A stretch of DNA of 60,057 nt from Iphinoe sp. HA4291-MV1 (GTDB lineage: Bacteria > Cyanobacteriota > Cyanobacteriia > Cyanobacteriales > Nostocaceae). The notes beneath the pieces are model-generated. The model worked only from the letters and a program-made list of their open reading frames with translations. It ran no database searches and was not told the origin of the DNA. The stretch is taken from positions 1 through 60,057 of the forward strand of contig JAHHHH010000042.1 in the NCBI GenBank assembly GCA_019359415.1, given 5' to 3'. Position numbers and translations under genes: made by a program. Position 1 is the stretch's first letter, and the number at the start of each line of letters is the position of its first letter. Positions 52,155-60,057 of the stretch are shown piece after piece.

Positions 52155-52320
52155 AGAGTTGCGCGTTGCGGTGAATCCAGCGCTGCAGGCGGGTTTCCCG
52201 CCGTAGGCGACGGGCGTTCCCGAAGGGAGCCAGTGCGTTGGCGGGGTTCCCCCGCTTGTTCGCATGATTGCGTCTCCCCTTGGGAGAAGCATCTGGCGTC
52301 GGGTTAAGCGCGTTGTAGCG
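52155..52320. repeat. GC-rich interspersed repeat (best preserved copy)
   Basis: Includes GCGCTGCAGGCGGGTTTCCC, GTAGGCGACGGGCGTTCCCG, GTGCGTTGGCGGGGTTCCCC, CGCATGATTGCGTCTCCCC and CATCTGGCGTCGGGTTAAGC. It shares its ordered blocks with the insertion in tnpB. The rest of the 52047-52478 gap is non-coding. Confidence 0.85.
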
Positions 52321-52478
52321 ACTTAGGGGCTTCTAGCCCGCTTCTGTAATGAAAGTAGGGAGCAATCCTAGGCTCCCACTACCGTCCTTTTTGCACGCAT
52401 TGGGATGCTCCCTATTCCTTCTTCCCTGTTAAGAGGATGTTTGAAAAGTCGGACTGAGTCAAAAATTATGCAATCCAT

Positions 52479-55028
52479 ATGAAAAAACAACAAACACTCA
52501 ACTTCAAATTATGCTTTAGGTACTTGGGGCAAAGTGTACTTGTCGTTTTTTTATGTTTATTATTGAGTCTAAAAAGTTATGCACAATTACCTCCAAAATA
52601 CACTGGACTCGCTCCCAATTCTCCCTTCGGTTTGGAGTTTGGTTATACTGATCCAGAAACTATAGGTCCAATAGCTCAAGAGCTTGGAGTCAAATGGATT
52701 CGTGGTATCAAAGTAGATTTTGACCCATGGAATGGTGATCCTAAGATTCTTAGAGACAGAATAAACACGTTAAAAAGGTATGGCGTCTCTACATTACAAA
52801 CTCCTTTTTATCCAATAGATTGGAAAGAGAAGGGCAAATTAGGACCTCCAAAAAATATGGATGCTTATGTACAAAAATTCTCTGACTGGGTAGCGGCTAC
52901 TCATGATTTGATGCCTTATTATGAGCATTGGAATGAACCATGGGTTGATGAGTGGGCGTGGAATGGTGGTACTGCTGAAGAATACAGAGACATGATTAAA
53001 CGAATTTGGAAAAAGGTAAAAGCTAAGTTTCCAAATGTTAATTTAATTGGCGGAGGTTCTTTAGCCTATAACAGGGATATCATGTATGCGAAGGGAAATG
53101 ACATAGGGTATGTGGATGGATCTGTAAACCATGCATATGCTTTTCCTAGTCCGAGTATCTTCCACAGTACATTGATGCAATTAACATTAGATAAGAAATT
53201 TTCTAAAACACAAGGTAGAGCAGGAGCTTGGCAAACAGAGTTTGGAACATTTCGTGATATGTTCTCCTCAGATCAGGATATATGGGTAGCCCGTACGATC
53301 CCCTCTAGTTTCCTCTTACATATGTTAGCTGGTTATTATGCTCAAAGACCCGTAAGAGCTTTTTGGTTTAACTGGAGTGGACATGGAATGCACGATATAA
53401 AAGATAATAATGCTGCAAAAGATGCATATAAAACTATGACTAGGGTATTGGAAGGAACCAAAATAGTTGATGATGTATTTACTAATTCCAAATCAATGTG
53501 GGGAATCGTTTTTGAAAACGATTATTCAGCAGATAAACGTGCTAGAGCGGCGGTATTTGTCAATGGTCCATTTTATGGTGATATAGGTAATCCCTGGAAT
53601 CCCAATGGAGGTAGTCAGGCTAAAGGTAAAGTTCCTTCTGATGAATATTCTGGTACTCTGTCTATTAATGGAGCAGGAATACAGGTCTACGATTACAGAG
53701 GAAATAGGATAAACAATTTGAGTAACATTCCTTTGAATCCGGTAGAAGTCGTATATATACTAGCCGATATGCCAGCTTCAAAGTTAAAGCAGATACTACA
53801 GAATGCTGATTTTCAATTAAAAAATGAGATAAAAGTCACCGCATTATCTTTATCAGGACCTGTGACAAAAGGTAGAACAATTGATGTAAAAGTAGAGAAT
53901 GTCGTCAATAAACCTCGTAGTGGAACCTTAATAATAACTCCTCCTAGTGGATGGAATTTATCTACAAATAATATAGTCTTTAAAAATTTAAGACCAGGAG
54001 AACAAAGAATTATAAGCTTCCCAATCAATTCTTTCTCTAAAAATAGCGATAATAACTACAATATTAACTACTCCTTATCAACAAATGGAAAATCATCACC
54101 CCAAACAGGTTCTTGGAAAATACAATCAGCCTATGCTCCAAAGAAAACGATAAATGTAGATGGTAATTTGAAAGACTGGTCTGATGTCATTGCGACAAGT
54201 ATGGGTGATGGAGCGTATAAGTTCAAAGTGTCATGGGACGCAAATCATTTATATTTTGCTGGGGAAATTGCTGACGATAAGCATGAACCATTTCCTCCAT
54301 TTAATCCTAGCTTTGAATGGTTCAGAGAAAATAGAGTTGATGGCGCTAAAGGTGATGACAATGCAGATGGATTATTTATTAATATCGATTGTACAAAAAA
54401 GAATCCTGATGACTTGCTAAAAGGTCACTCGCTTTATGAAAAGGCTTTGGCTGCAGATGTCGATTATGAATTTTTTGCAACATATAGTACGGGAAATAAC
54501 AGTGAGTTGTGGAGATATCGTGCTCCTGGTACAAATCATCAAGGGTATTATCCAACCAATCCAAAGCTTAGTCCACCTTTGATGAAAATGAATGCTAGCC
54601 CCTCAGGTGGAGCAGAAGGTAAAATAAAGTTTACTCGTTCTGGTAATAAGACGATTTATGAGGGTGCAATTTCTTTGAGTGCAATCCCTGAATTAAAGTC
54701 AGAATTAAGTAGATTGAAAGCAGGAGATTATTATTTCCCTAACCTTGCATGGCGCGTCAATGGAGGAAATAAAGATAAAAAATTCTGGACTATAGAGTCA
54801 GGACAATGGGAAGAAGGGGGCTATGGTTTTGTACCACAATGGTTATCAGGAAATTTGGCAAACGGAGGAAGAGTGATTAGTCGTTGGGCTTTTGTTAATG
54901 GAGATGGAAATACATTGCCAGATGGGGCGACTGCGTTTCAAGCCAAATGGACAGACTATGTTACAAAAATAGCCAATTCGTGCTGGATGTTTGTTAAAAA
55001 TATTGTACAAAGTTTCTACAAAATGTAA
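52479..55028 (+). CDS. Large secreted glycoside-hydrolase-like protein with Ig-like and CBM9-like domains
   Basis: 849 residues from ATG 52479. Signal peptide (LVVFLCLLLSLKSYA). Residues ~35-340 form a TIM-barrel of clan GH-A type (GH39/GH5-like): the acid/base Glu in YYEHWNEPWV and a second Glu in AWQTEFGTF. Residues ~450-550 resemble a NEW3/Ig-like domain (VKVENVVNKPRSGTLIITPP). Residues ~565-815 resemble a CBM9/DOMON-type carbohydrate-binding domain (NVDGNLKDWSDV, FKVSWDANHLYFAGEIADD). Expected to hydrolyse an extracellular polysaccharide, but the family and substrate are unproven. Strongly AT-rich with eukaryote/Bacteroidetes-like codon use compared with neighbours, hinting at transfer. 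Confidence 0.85.
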   Translation: MKKQQTLNFKLCFRYLGQSVLVVFLCLLLSLKSYAQLPPKYTGLAPNSPFGLEFGYTDPETIGPIAQELGVKWIRGIKVDFDPWNGDPKILRDRINTLKRYGVSTLQTPFYPIDWKEKGKLGPPKNMDAYVQKFSDWVAATHDLMPYYEHWNEPWVDEWAWNGGTAEEYRDMIKRIWKKVKAKFPNVNLIGGGSLAYNRDIMYAKGNDIGYVDGSVNHAYAFPSPSIFHSTLMQLTLDKKFSKTQGRAGAWQTEFGTFRDMFSSDQDIWVARTIPSSFLLHMLAGYYAQRPVRAFWFNWSGHGMHDIKDNNAAKDAYKTMTRVLEGTKIVDDVFTNSKSMWGIVFENDYSADKRARAAVFVNGPFYGDIGNPWNPNGGSQAKGKVPSDEYSGTLSINGAGIQVYDYRGNRINNLSNIPLNPVEVVYILADMPASKLKQILQNADFQLKNEIKVTALSLSGPVTKGRTIDVKVENVVNKPRSGTLIITPPSGWNLSTNNIVFKNLRPGEQRIISFPINSFSKNSDNNYNINYSLSTNGKSSPQTGSWKIQSAYAPKKTINVDGNLKDWSDVIATSMGDGAYKFKVSWDANHLYFAGEIADDKHEPFPPFNPSFEWFRENRVDGAKGDDNADGLFINIDCTKKNPDDLLKGHSLYEKALAADVDYEFFATYSTGNNSELWRYRAPGTNHQGYYPTNPKLSPPLMKMNASPSGGAEGKIKFTRSGNKTIYEGAISLSAIPELKSELSRLKAGDYYFPNLAWRVNGGNKDKKFWTIESGQWEEGGYGFVPQWLSGNLANGGRVISRWAFVNGDGNTLPDGATAFQAKWTDYVTKIANSCWMFVKNIVQSFYKM

Positions 55029-55058
55029 AAACCCGGTTTCTTGGAGAAATCGGGTTTT
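55028..55058. terminator. Intrinsic terminator after the glycoside-hydrolase gene
   Basis: AAAACCCGGTTTCT pairs with AGAAATCGGGTTTT (one G-T mismatch) around a TGG loop, directly after the TAA at 55026-55028. A 14-base stem ending in T-rich sequence. Confidence 0.8.
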
Positions 55059-55113
55059 GGGGTTAACTTCAGCTTTATCGAAAAGTTTTCCAGAACCCTT
55101 ATCAGCGTGTGAA

Positions 55114-55926
55114 CTATATCACTTTAGTTTTTACTTCATGCATACTTCTTACTATTTTTGTCACTAGCTTTCTGGGCGTAAATCTTACCAATTCAGCCAA
55201 TATCTTATTTTTCACACCCGGAATCACAATAGTTGTGTTCGCCATTAAGCCACTATAGCCAATCTTAGCTACCGTTTCTGCAGTCATCATCTTCTTATTT
55301 TTGAGCAGTTCAGAATCAGCCATCCCGGTTGTTTCATGAAAAGCAGATTCTGTAGGTCCTGGACAAAGAACAGTTACAATAACACCTGTATCCTTTAACT
55401 CATTAGCAAGCGCTTCTGAAAATAATAAAACATAGGCTTTAGTAGCAGAATAAACCGCCATCAAAGGTCCTGGTTGAAATGCAGCTGTTGAGGCAACATT
55501 TAATATTTTTCCGTTACCTTGGTTGACCATATCCTTCAGAAATAATTTCGTTAAATGGGTGAGAGACACCAAATTGACCTGCAGCATTTCCAGTTCAGCA
55601 GTGAGATTGGTTTCGTTAAATAAGCCATGATTACCAAATCCAGCATTGTTCACCAGTACATCAACTTTTATGGATGCTTGTTGCAAGTCTGTAAAAATTT
55701 CTTCGGGAACTGTTGGAATAGATAAATCCTTGACAATATTTTTCACAAAAATGCCGAACTTTTGTTGGAGTTTATTCGCTATTTCAGAGAGTTTTTGTCC
55801 GTTTTTATCTACTAAGATGAGATTATAAGTATCATGGGCAAAAATGTGTGCCAATTCGTAACCAATTCCACTCGCTGCCCCTGTAATCAGAGCAGTTTGT
55901 TTCTGATCTTGGTATGTGGTTTTCAT
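55114..55926 (-). CDS. Short-chain dehydrogenase/reductase
   Basis: 270 residues from ATG 55926. Classical SDR: cofactor motif TGAASGIGYELA, NNAGFGNHG, catalytic Ser in LNVASTAA and YSATKAYV (Tyr-x-x-x-Lys). LVDKNGQKL after beta-2 has Asp, favouring NAD(H). Substrate unknown; it resembles the DltE/YqjQ-like group of acyl or lipid reductases. Stands alone. Confidence 0.93.
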   Translation of the reverse strand: MKTTYQDQKQTALITGAASGIGYELAHIFAHDTYNLILVDKNGQKLSEIANKLQQKFGIFVKNIVKDLSIPTVPEEIFTDLQQASIKVDVLVNNAGFGNHGLFNETNLTAELEMLQVNLVSLTHLTKLFLKDMVNQGNGKILNVASTAAFQPGPLMAVYSATKAYVLLFSEALANELKDTGVIVTVLCPGPTESAFHETTGMADSELLKNKKMMTAETVAKIGYSGLMANTTIVIPGVKNKILAELVRFTPRKLVTKIVRSMHEVKTKVI

Positions 55927-56130
55927 ACACGATGTCCAACTTGAACCCTAAGAACTATGAATATTTCCTACTTTAGATTACAAGCTTTGCAGAAACTATT
56001 AAGCAACAGCAGCAACTAAAAATAAAATGAGAAGGAGTCAGAAGGCAGAATTATCCTGTTAGCGTAGCGGGGCGCTAGCCCATTCTGCCTTCTGACTCCT
56101 GAATTCTTTTTTGTTAAAATATAAATTATA

Positions 56131-56168
56131 AAAAAAGGCTTCTTCTGATAGGCGAAGAAACCTTTTTT
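56131..56168. terminator. Strong intrinsic terminator
   Basis: AAAAAAGGCTTCTTC pairs with GAAGAAACCTTTTTT around a short loop. T-runs on both strands allow bidirectional action. It ends the minus-strand potassium-transporter gene at 56200. Confidence 0.88.
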
Positions 56169-56199
56169 TAGTCACAAACCAAATTTGAAAAATATACTG

Positions 56200-58035
56200 T
56201 TACAGGTAATACCTCACAGTGGTAACAACTCGACTCTTCTGAGCACGTAAAGCTGTTTTTAAGAATAAAGTTGTTTGGTTGTGCAAAAGACCGTCCCACC
56301 AATTACGAGTCACAAAAGCAGGAATAATAACTGTTGTGTAAGTATCGCGATAACGCTCTTCAAACTGACTGACAAATTCGACAATAGGAGATATCACAGA
56401 GCGATAGGGTGATTCGATAATCACCAATGGGATATCCGCCTCCAATTGTTTCCATTGTTCTTTCAGTTTTTCTCCCTCTGTAGAACCAACATCTACGTGA
56501 ACTGCAACAATTTCATCAGCAATTGTGCGTGCGTAATCCAAAGCCTCTACAGTTCCCCGATTCAAGTGTCCTACCACAACAACTGCAGGGTGAGTAGCAA
56601 CTTCCACTTTCGGTCTGGGAGTATAACTTCTAGGCGGTAATCCTTGAATACTGAGACGTTCCGCTACGTATTGATAGTGACGGCGAATAGCTAAAAATAT
56701 GCTGACAAGCAAAGGAATTGCTACCACCACTAACCAAGCTCCCCCCAAAAACTTTGTTGATATGATGACGGCTAAAACTATAGCTGTAGCGATCGCTCCC
56801 AAACCATTCATCAAAGCACTAGGACGCCAACCAGGTGTGCGTTCACCGAACCAGTGGCGTACCATTCCAGCTTGGGATAGGGTAAAGGAAGTAAATACAC
56901 CTACCGCATACAAAGGAATAACAGCATTCAGATTTCCTTTGAAGATAATCACCAAGATAGCCGCACAAAGGCTCAAGAGAATGATGCCATTCGAGTAGAC
57001 TAAGCGATCGCCTAAAAGTGACAATTGTCGCGGCAAAAATCCATCTCGTGCCAAAAAGTAACAAAGTCTGGGAAAATCAGCATAGCTGGTATTTGCAGCT
57101 AAAAGCAGGATTAACAGTGTGACAACTTGGACAAAAAAGTAAAATGGTCCGTTGCCTAAAATTTCGCGACCCAACTGAGAAACCACAGTTTGTCCCTCTT
57201 CCGGAACAATATGATATACGTTGGATAAGTAGGTAATTCCCACAAACATTAGACCTAGAAGAGCGCCCAAGTAAAGCAATGTGAGGCGAGCATTTTTCCA
57301 CTCTGGTTCTTTAAAAGCTAAGACACCATCGGATATCGCTTCAACTCCTGTCAGTGCCGTACATCCAGCAGAAAAAGCTCTCAAAATCAAAAACCAAGTG
57401 AGTCCTTCTTTGACAGGAATACTGGCGTGTTCAGCTGCAACTTGTCCAGTCGCTTGTTGAAATAAACCAAGGACAATTAGCACAAAAATACTAGCAATAA
57501 AGGCATAGGTCGGAATCATAAATATCCTGCCTGATTCCTTCACACCTCGAAGATTTGCCAGCATCAATAGGAAAATAAAAATTAAGCAAAGGCTAACTGT
57601 GAATGGTCGCAGCACTGGAAGTGCCGAGGTGAGGGCAGCTGTACCCGCTGATATGCTGACGGTGACTGTCAAAATATAATCAATCATCAGAGAACCCCCT
57701 GCCACTAGTCCTGGGTATGTACCAAGGTTTTCTCTGGCTACAATGTAGGAACCGCCACCTTTGGGATAAGCTCGAATGGTTTGTCGATAAGAAAGCACGA
57801 CTATTGCTAGTAAGATGATAATTGCTATAGCAATAGGCAGAGACAAACTCAGAGCGCTACTCCCCGCTGCCACTAAAACTACCAGACTTTCCTCTGTAGC
57901 GTAAGCTACCGATGAAAGAGCATCCGATGAAAGCACTGCTAAAGCAGCAGCGTTACTCAATCGTTCTTCAGTATGAGCGCTTGTTGGTAATGTTTTACCA
58001 AGTAAGAATTGTTTAATCTGTGGGTAGAGGGACAT
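56200..58035 (-). CDS. APC-superfamily transporter, KimA (YdaO)-like potassium importer
   Basis: About 611 residues from ATG 58035 (MSLYPQIKQFLLG). Twelve predicted transmembrane helices with KimA-type motifs: LSSDALSSVAYATEE, YPKGGGSYIVARENLG, GGSLMIDYILTVTVSISAG and NLRGVKESGR, then a C-terminal cytosolic domain (~170 residues, AVVVVGHLNRGTVEALDYAR). In Bacillus KimA imports potassium with protons and is inhibited by c-di-AMP; amino-acid transport is an alternative for distant members. Placed alone, with a strong terminator after it. Confidence 0.9.
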   Translation of the reverse strand: MSLYPQIKQFLLGKTLPTSAHTEERLSNAAALAVLSSDALSSVAYATEESLVVLVAAGSSALSLSLPIAIAIIILLAIVVLSYRQTIRAYPKGGGSYIVARENLGTYPGLVAGGSLMIDYILTVTVSISAGTAALTSALPVLRPFTVSLCLIFIFLLMLANLRGVKESGRIFMIPTYAFIASIFVLIVLGLFQQATGQVAAEHASIPVKEGLTWFLILRAFSAGCTALTGVEAISDGVLAFKEPEWKNARLTLLYLGALLGLMFVGITYLSNVYHIVPEEGQTVVSQLGREILGNGPFYFFVQVVTLLILLLAANTSYADFPRLCYFLARDGFLPRQLSLLGDRLVYSNGIILLSLCAAILVIIFKGNLNAVIPLYAVGVFTSFTLSQAGMVRHWFGERTPGWRPSALMNGLGAIATAIVLAVIISTKFLGGAWLVVVAIPLLVSIFLAIRRHYQYVAERLSIQGLPPRSYTPRPKVEVATHPAVVVVGHLNRGTVEALDYARTIADEIVAVHVDVGSTEGEKLKEQWKQLEADIPLVIIESPYRSVISPIVEFVSQFEERYRDTYTTVIIPAFVTRNWWDGLLHNQTTLFLKTALRAQKSRVVTTVRYYL

Positions 58036-58244
58036 AGAAAGCCCACCTGGCAACTATATTTTTTGTCATCACTACTGTGGAAGAAAAATTAACCACAAAG
58101 CCTAGAATATTGCATTTTGCCAGATTACTTATCAATTGACCTTAAATTTTACAGTAGAGGTAGCTGGGCATCTCTACCTTCTACCGACAGATGATTTTGA
58201 CCGAACAAGGAGCAGGGGAGCAGAGGAGAATAATTTTTGACTAA

Positions 58245-58372
58245 TCTCCAATTCCCAATTCCCAATTCCCAATTCCCAATTCCCATTGCCCAATGCCCAT
58301 TGCCCATTGCCCATTGCCCCTTGCCCATTGCCCATTGCCCCTTGCCCATTGCCCATTGCCCATTGCCCGTTA
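58245..58372. repeat. Composite heptamer array next to sbcD
   Basis: AATTCCC units (about five from 58250), then CCCATTG/CCCCTTG units to 58372, seven bases past the sbcD stop. The same composite order (AATTCCC then CCCATTG) occurs inside recJ copy 2 and after carA. Confidence 0.95.
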
Positions 58373-58378
58373 ACATTC

Positions 58379-59632
58379 TTATTCATTAGTAGCTGATGCT
58401 AGCGATACTTCCATATCATCCGCTAGCAACTTGTGCGCTGCTTCCAGCATTGATGCTGCTATGTCCTTGAGGTCTTCGCGGTTATTCAAGTAAGTTTTCA
58501 ACGCTTCTATTGGGTCGATGCTGTTACTCGCGCTCAATTCTGGAACGCGGGGTCGAGCCAACTGGCTGACCAACTCTGGTTGAATGGTATAGGTATGCGC
58601 TGGACTTAAAGCATCATGCAGCGAAGCGCTATCAATGCAATCCAACTGCTCAGAGCGAAGTTTATAAATAAGCCGCACGACTGCATCTTGGATATCACGC
58701 TTGGCTAGAGCTTTCATAATCGCCGCCTGCGGATCTTCAGCCTTGGAGATATCCACCTCAATTGTATGGAAAGCCCGAACTGGCAAAGGACAAAATTCCC
58801 ACTGGACGCGACCTTTCTCCAGTTCTACCATAACGTAGCCTTTGTCCTCCTTTTCTTCGCTAAAATCCACCCGCTCAATACTCCCTGGATAAATCACCGG
58901 AGGATCATTAGATTTATTCAGGTTTTGATGGCGATGAACATGTCCCAGCGCTACATAGTCAAAGCAAGGTCGTGTTAGCAAAGATAAGGGAAGCGTAAAG
59001 CCTTTACCAACTGCTAGAAAACGCTCAGCTCCCAAGCTAGCATTGTCCGTCATCAAGTGACCTAAAAGAACAGTTGGTACATTGGGGTCAAGGCGGCGAG
59101 TTTCTGCTTCTAGAACAACTCGCAGACGTTCAGTCAGCAGCTGGTTGATTTCTACCAGAGATAAACCTTCCGTTTCCTGACGAGTCATCAGCGTGGAACG
59201 GGTTAGCCAAGGAAGGGTGAGAACCTGCACGCTTCCATTGCGGGTTTGGATGCGATGAGTTGTTAAGGTATCACCTACGACAACACCCGGAACTCCCAAG
59301 GTGCGATAAATACATAGACTAGCTCCACCCTGCCCTTGGGAATGTTGGTCATGGTTCCCCACCAGCAGCACTGTGGGGATATTTGCATCAGCCAAACGGC
59401 GAAACTGACTAGCAAAGGCTTGCTGTACGTACGGCGGTGGTGTGGCATCGGGGAAAGCATCACCGCCAAATAAAACCAAATCTACTGGTTCTGCCAGCGA
59501 TCGGTCAATACATTGAGATAGGCTATTGACAAAATCCTCAAGTCGTGTATTTAATCCTGTTTCAGGATTTATTCGTCCGTGGGAAAAGCCGCTTCCCATG
59601 TGGATGTCGGAAAGGTGAAGGATTTTAATCAT
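58379..59632 (-). CDS. sbcD: SbcD/Mre11-type DNA repair exonuclease
   Basis: 417 residues from ATG 59632. Metallophosphoesterase motifs in order: [43 protein letters not shown] and [10 protein letters not shown], giving the two-metal site. With SbcC it opens hairpins and trims double-strand ends; sbcC is not beside it. The insertion of ~10 residues after the first motif is usual in cyanobacterial forms. The stop is immediately followed by a heptamer array. Confidence 0.92.
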   Translation of the reverse strand: MIKILHLSDIHMGSGFSHGRINPETGLNTRLEDFVNSLSQCIDRSLAEPVDLVLFGGDAFPDATPPPYVQQAFASQFRRLADANIPTVLLVGNHDQHSQGQGGASLCIYRTLGVPGVVVGDTLTTHRIQTRNGSVQVLTLPWLTRSTLMTRQETEGLSLVEINQLLTERLRVVLEAETRRLDPNVPTVLLGHLMTDNASLGAERFLAVGKGFTLPLSLLTRPCFDYVALGHVHRHQNLNKSNDPPVIYPGSIERVDFSEEKEDKGYVMVELEKGRVQWEFCPLPVRAFHTIEVDISKAEDPQAAIMKALAKRDIQDAVVRLIYKLRSEQLDCIDSASLHDALSPAHTYTIQPELVSQLARPRVPELSASNSIDPIEALKTYLNNREDLKDIAASMLEAAHKLLADDMEVSLASATNE

Positions 59633-59988
59633 GTTTGTCCTTTGTCATTGATGATTTGTCTAATACTTTAATGTTTAATGACAAATGACTACAGTTGTTA
59701 AAATAATTTCTGCATTTTGTAAAAAATCAACCTTCCGCTGCATAAGCATAATCATCCGCTTATCTGGGTAAAAGCTTAGCAATGGTATTGCAAGGTAATA
59801 AACGTGCAGCAATAAAACCACTACATCAAGCTATCACCTTTGATTCCAAGTTAGCGATCGCTCTTTGGGTAGTGCGCTGTGCACAATCGCCTATTTTGTC
59901 CAGAAAGTATAAAAGTCGTGCGGTTTACACATAACCCACATTCCGCAGATATTAAAGCGGATTTAATAATTATGAAATTGGAGAGTAT
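59633..59988. other. Non-coding stretch before a strong terminator
   Basis: About 355 bases with no credible protein frame, containing a HIP1 site (59854-59861). It ends in a strong plus-strand terminator, so a small RNA or the leader of something transcribed rightward is possible. Nothing recognised. Confidence 0.4.
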
Positions 59989-60030
59989 AAAGCCTGAAAT
60001 GGTTATGAAACAATCATTTCAGGCTTTTTT
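59989..60030 (+). terminator. Strong intrinsic terminator, plus strand
   Basis: AAAGCCTGAAAT (59989-60000) pairs with ATTTCAGGCTTT (60016-60027), followed by a T-run. No plus-strand gene precedes it within the window, so it may end a small RNA. Confidence 0.85.
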
Positions 60031-60057
60031 TATATAAAATAATAAGCATAAAGTAGA

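Overview
The window looks like chromosome of a filamentous, probably heterocyst-forming cyanobacterium (Nostocales type; genus not resolvable by eye). The case rests on photosynthetic genes (petN, psb30/ycf12, ndhM), a gene resembling a small heterocyst regulator, many GCGATCGC (HIP1) palindromes, cyanobacteria-specific families (DUF1816, Rre1/Ycf29-like regulator, filamentous-haemagglutinin exoprotein, Uma2) and abundant heptanucleotide tandem repeats (STRR) of the kind known from heterocystous cyanobacteria.

Layout. 1-3.4 kb: an ABC exporter with a broken 5' end, tRNA-Tyr, tRNA-Thr, a sequence closely resembling the left end of a Tn7-like/type V-K CRISPR-associated transposon, and a truncated type I restriction hsdS fragment. 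2.7-7.8 kb: a minus-strand set of a PP2C-type phosphatase with zinc ribbon, a CHAT (caspase-like)-FHA protein and an unknown protein, a plausible phospho-signalling/protease module. 8.7-16.3 kb: ndhM, leuD, the small regulator, a NarL-type response regulator, a glycosyltransferase, a C-terminal processing protease and a YdcF-like protein. 16.3-17.1 kb: a decayed IS630 element with a MITE sharing its ends. 17.3-24.1 kb: recJ, a GNAT acetyltransferase, a RecB-type nuclease, a Ser/Thr kinase with a YARHG tail, petN and a small membrane protein. 24.3-28.4 kb: DUF1338 (2-oxoadipate dioxygenase family), class III aminotransferase and aldehyde dehydrogenase, which together suggest lysine/2-aminoadipate catabolism. 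28.5-30.1 kb: an AT-rich pair of unknown genes (lipoprotein plus helical protein). 30.2-39.7 kb: an acyl-CoA-dehydrogenase/cyclase fusion, an aspartic protease, carA, a STAS protein, Mini-RNase III, RlmB, DUF1816 and an alpha/beta hydrolase. 39.8-48.8 kb: a decayed tnpB, two CAP-domain lipoproteins, a DsbA-like protein, a TPS exoprotein, an antitoxin relic, a YkgJ-like protein and psb30. 48.9-60 kb: a second recJ, a protease relic, Uma2, a large secreted glycoside-hydrolase-like protein, an SDR, a KimA-type potassium transporter and sbcD.

Repeats shape this window unusually strongly. Heptamer arrays (CCCATTG, AATTCCC and others) lie between genes but also inside both recJ genes, where six and eighteen copies keep the frame. 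GC-rich interspersed repeats appear to have been translated into tnpB, an aspartic protease and the signal region of a TPS exoprotein, and another common repeat forms the linker of the acyl-CoA-dehydrogenase/cyclase fusion. The most notable candidates are the transposon end beside tRNA-Thr, the two slippage-prone recJ genes and the PP2C/CHAT-FHA module.
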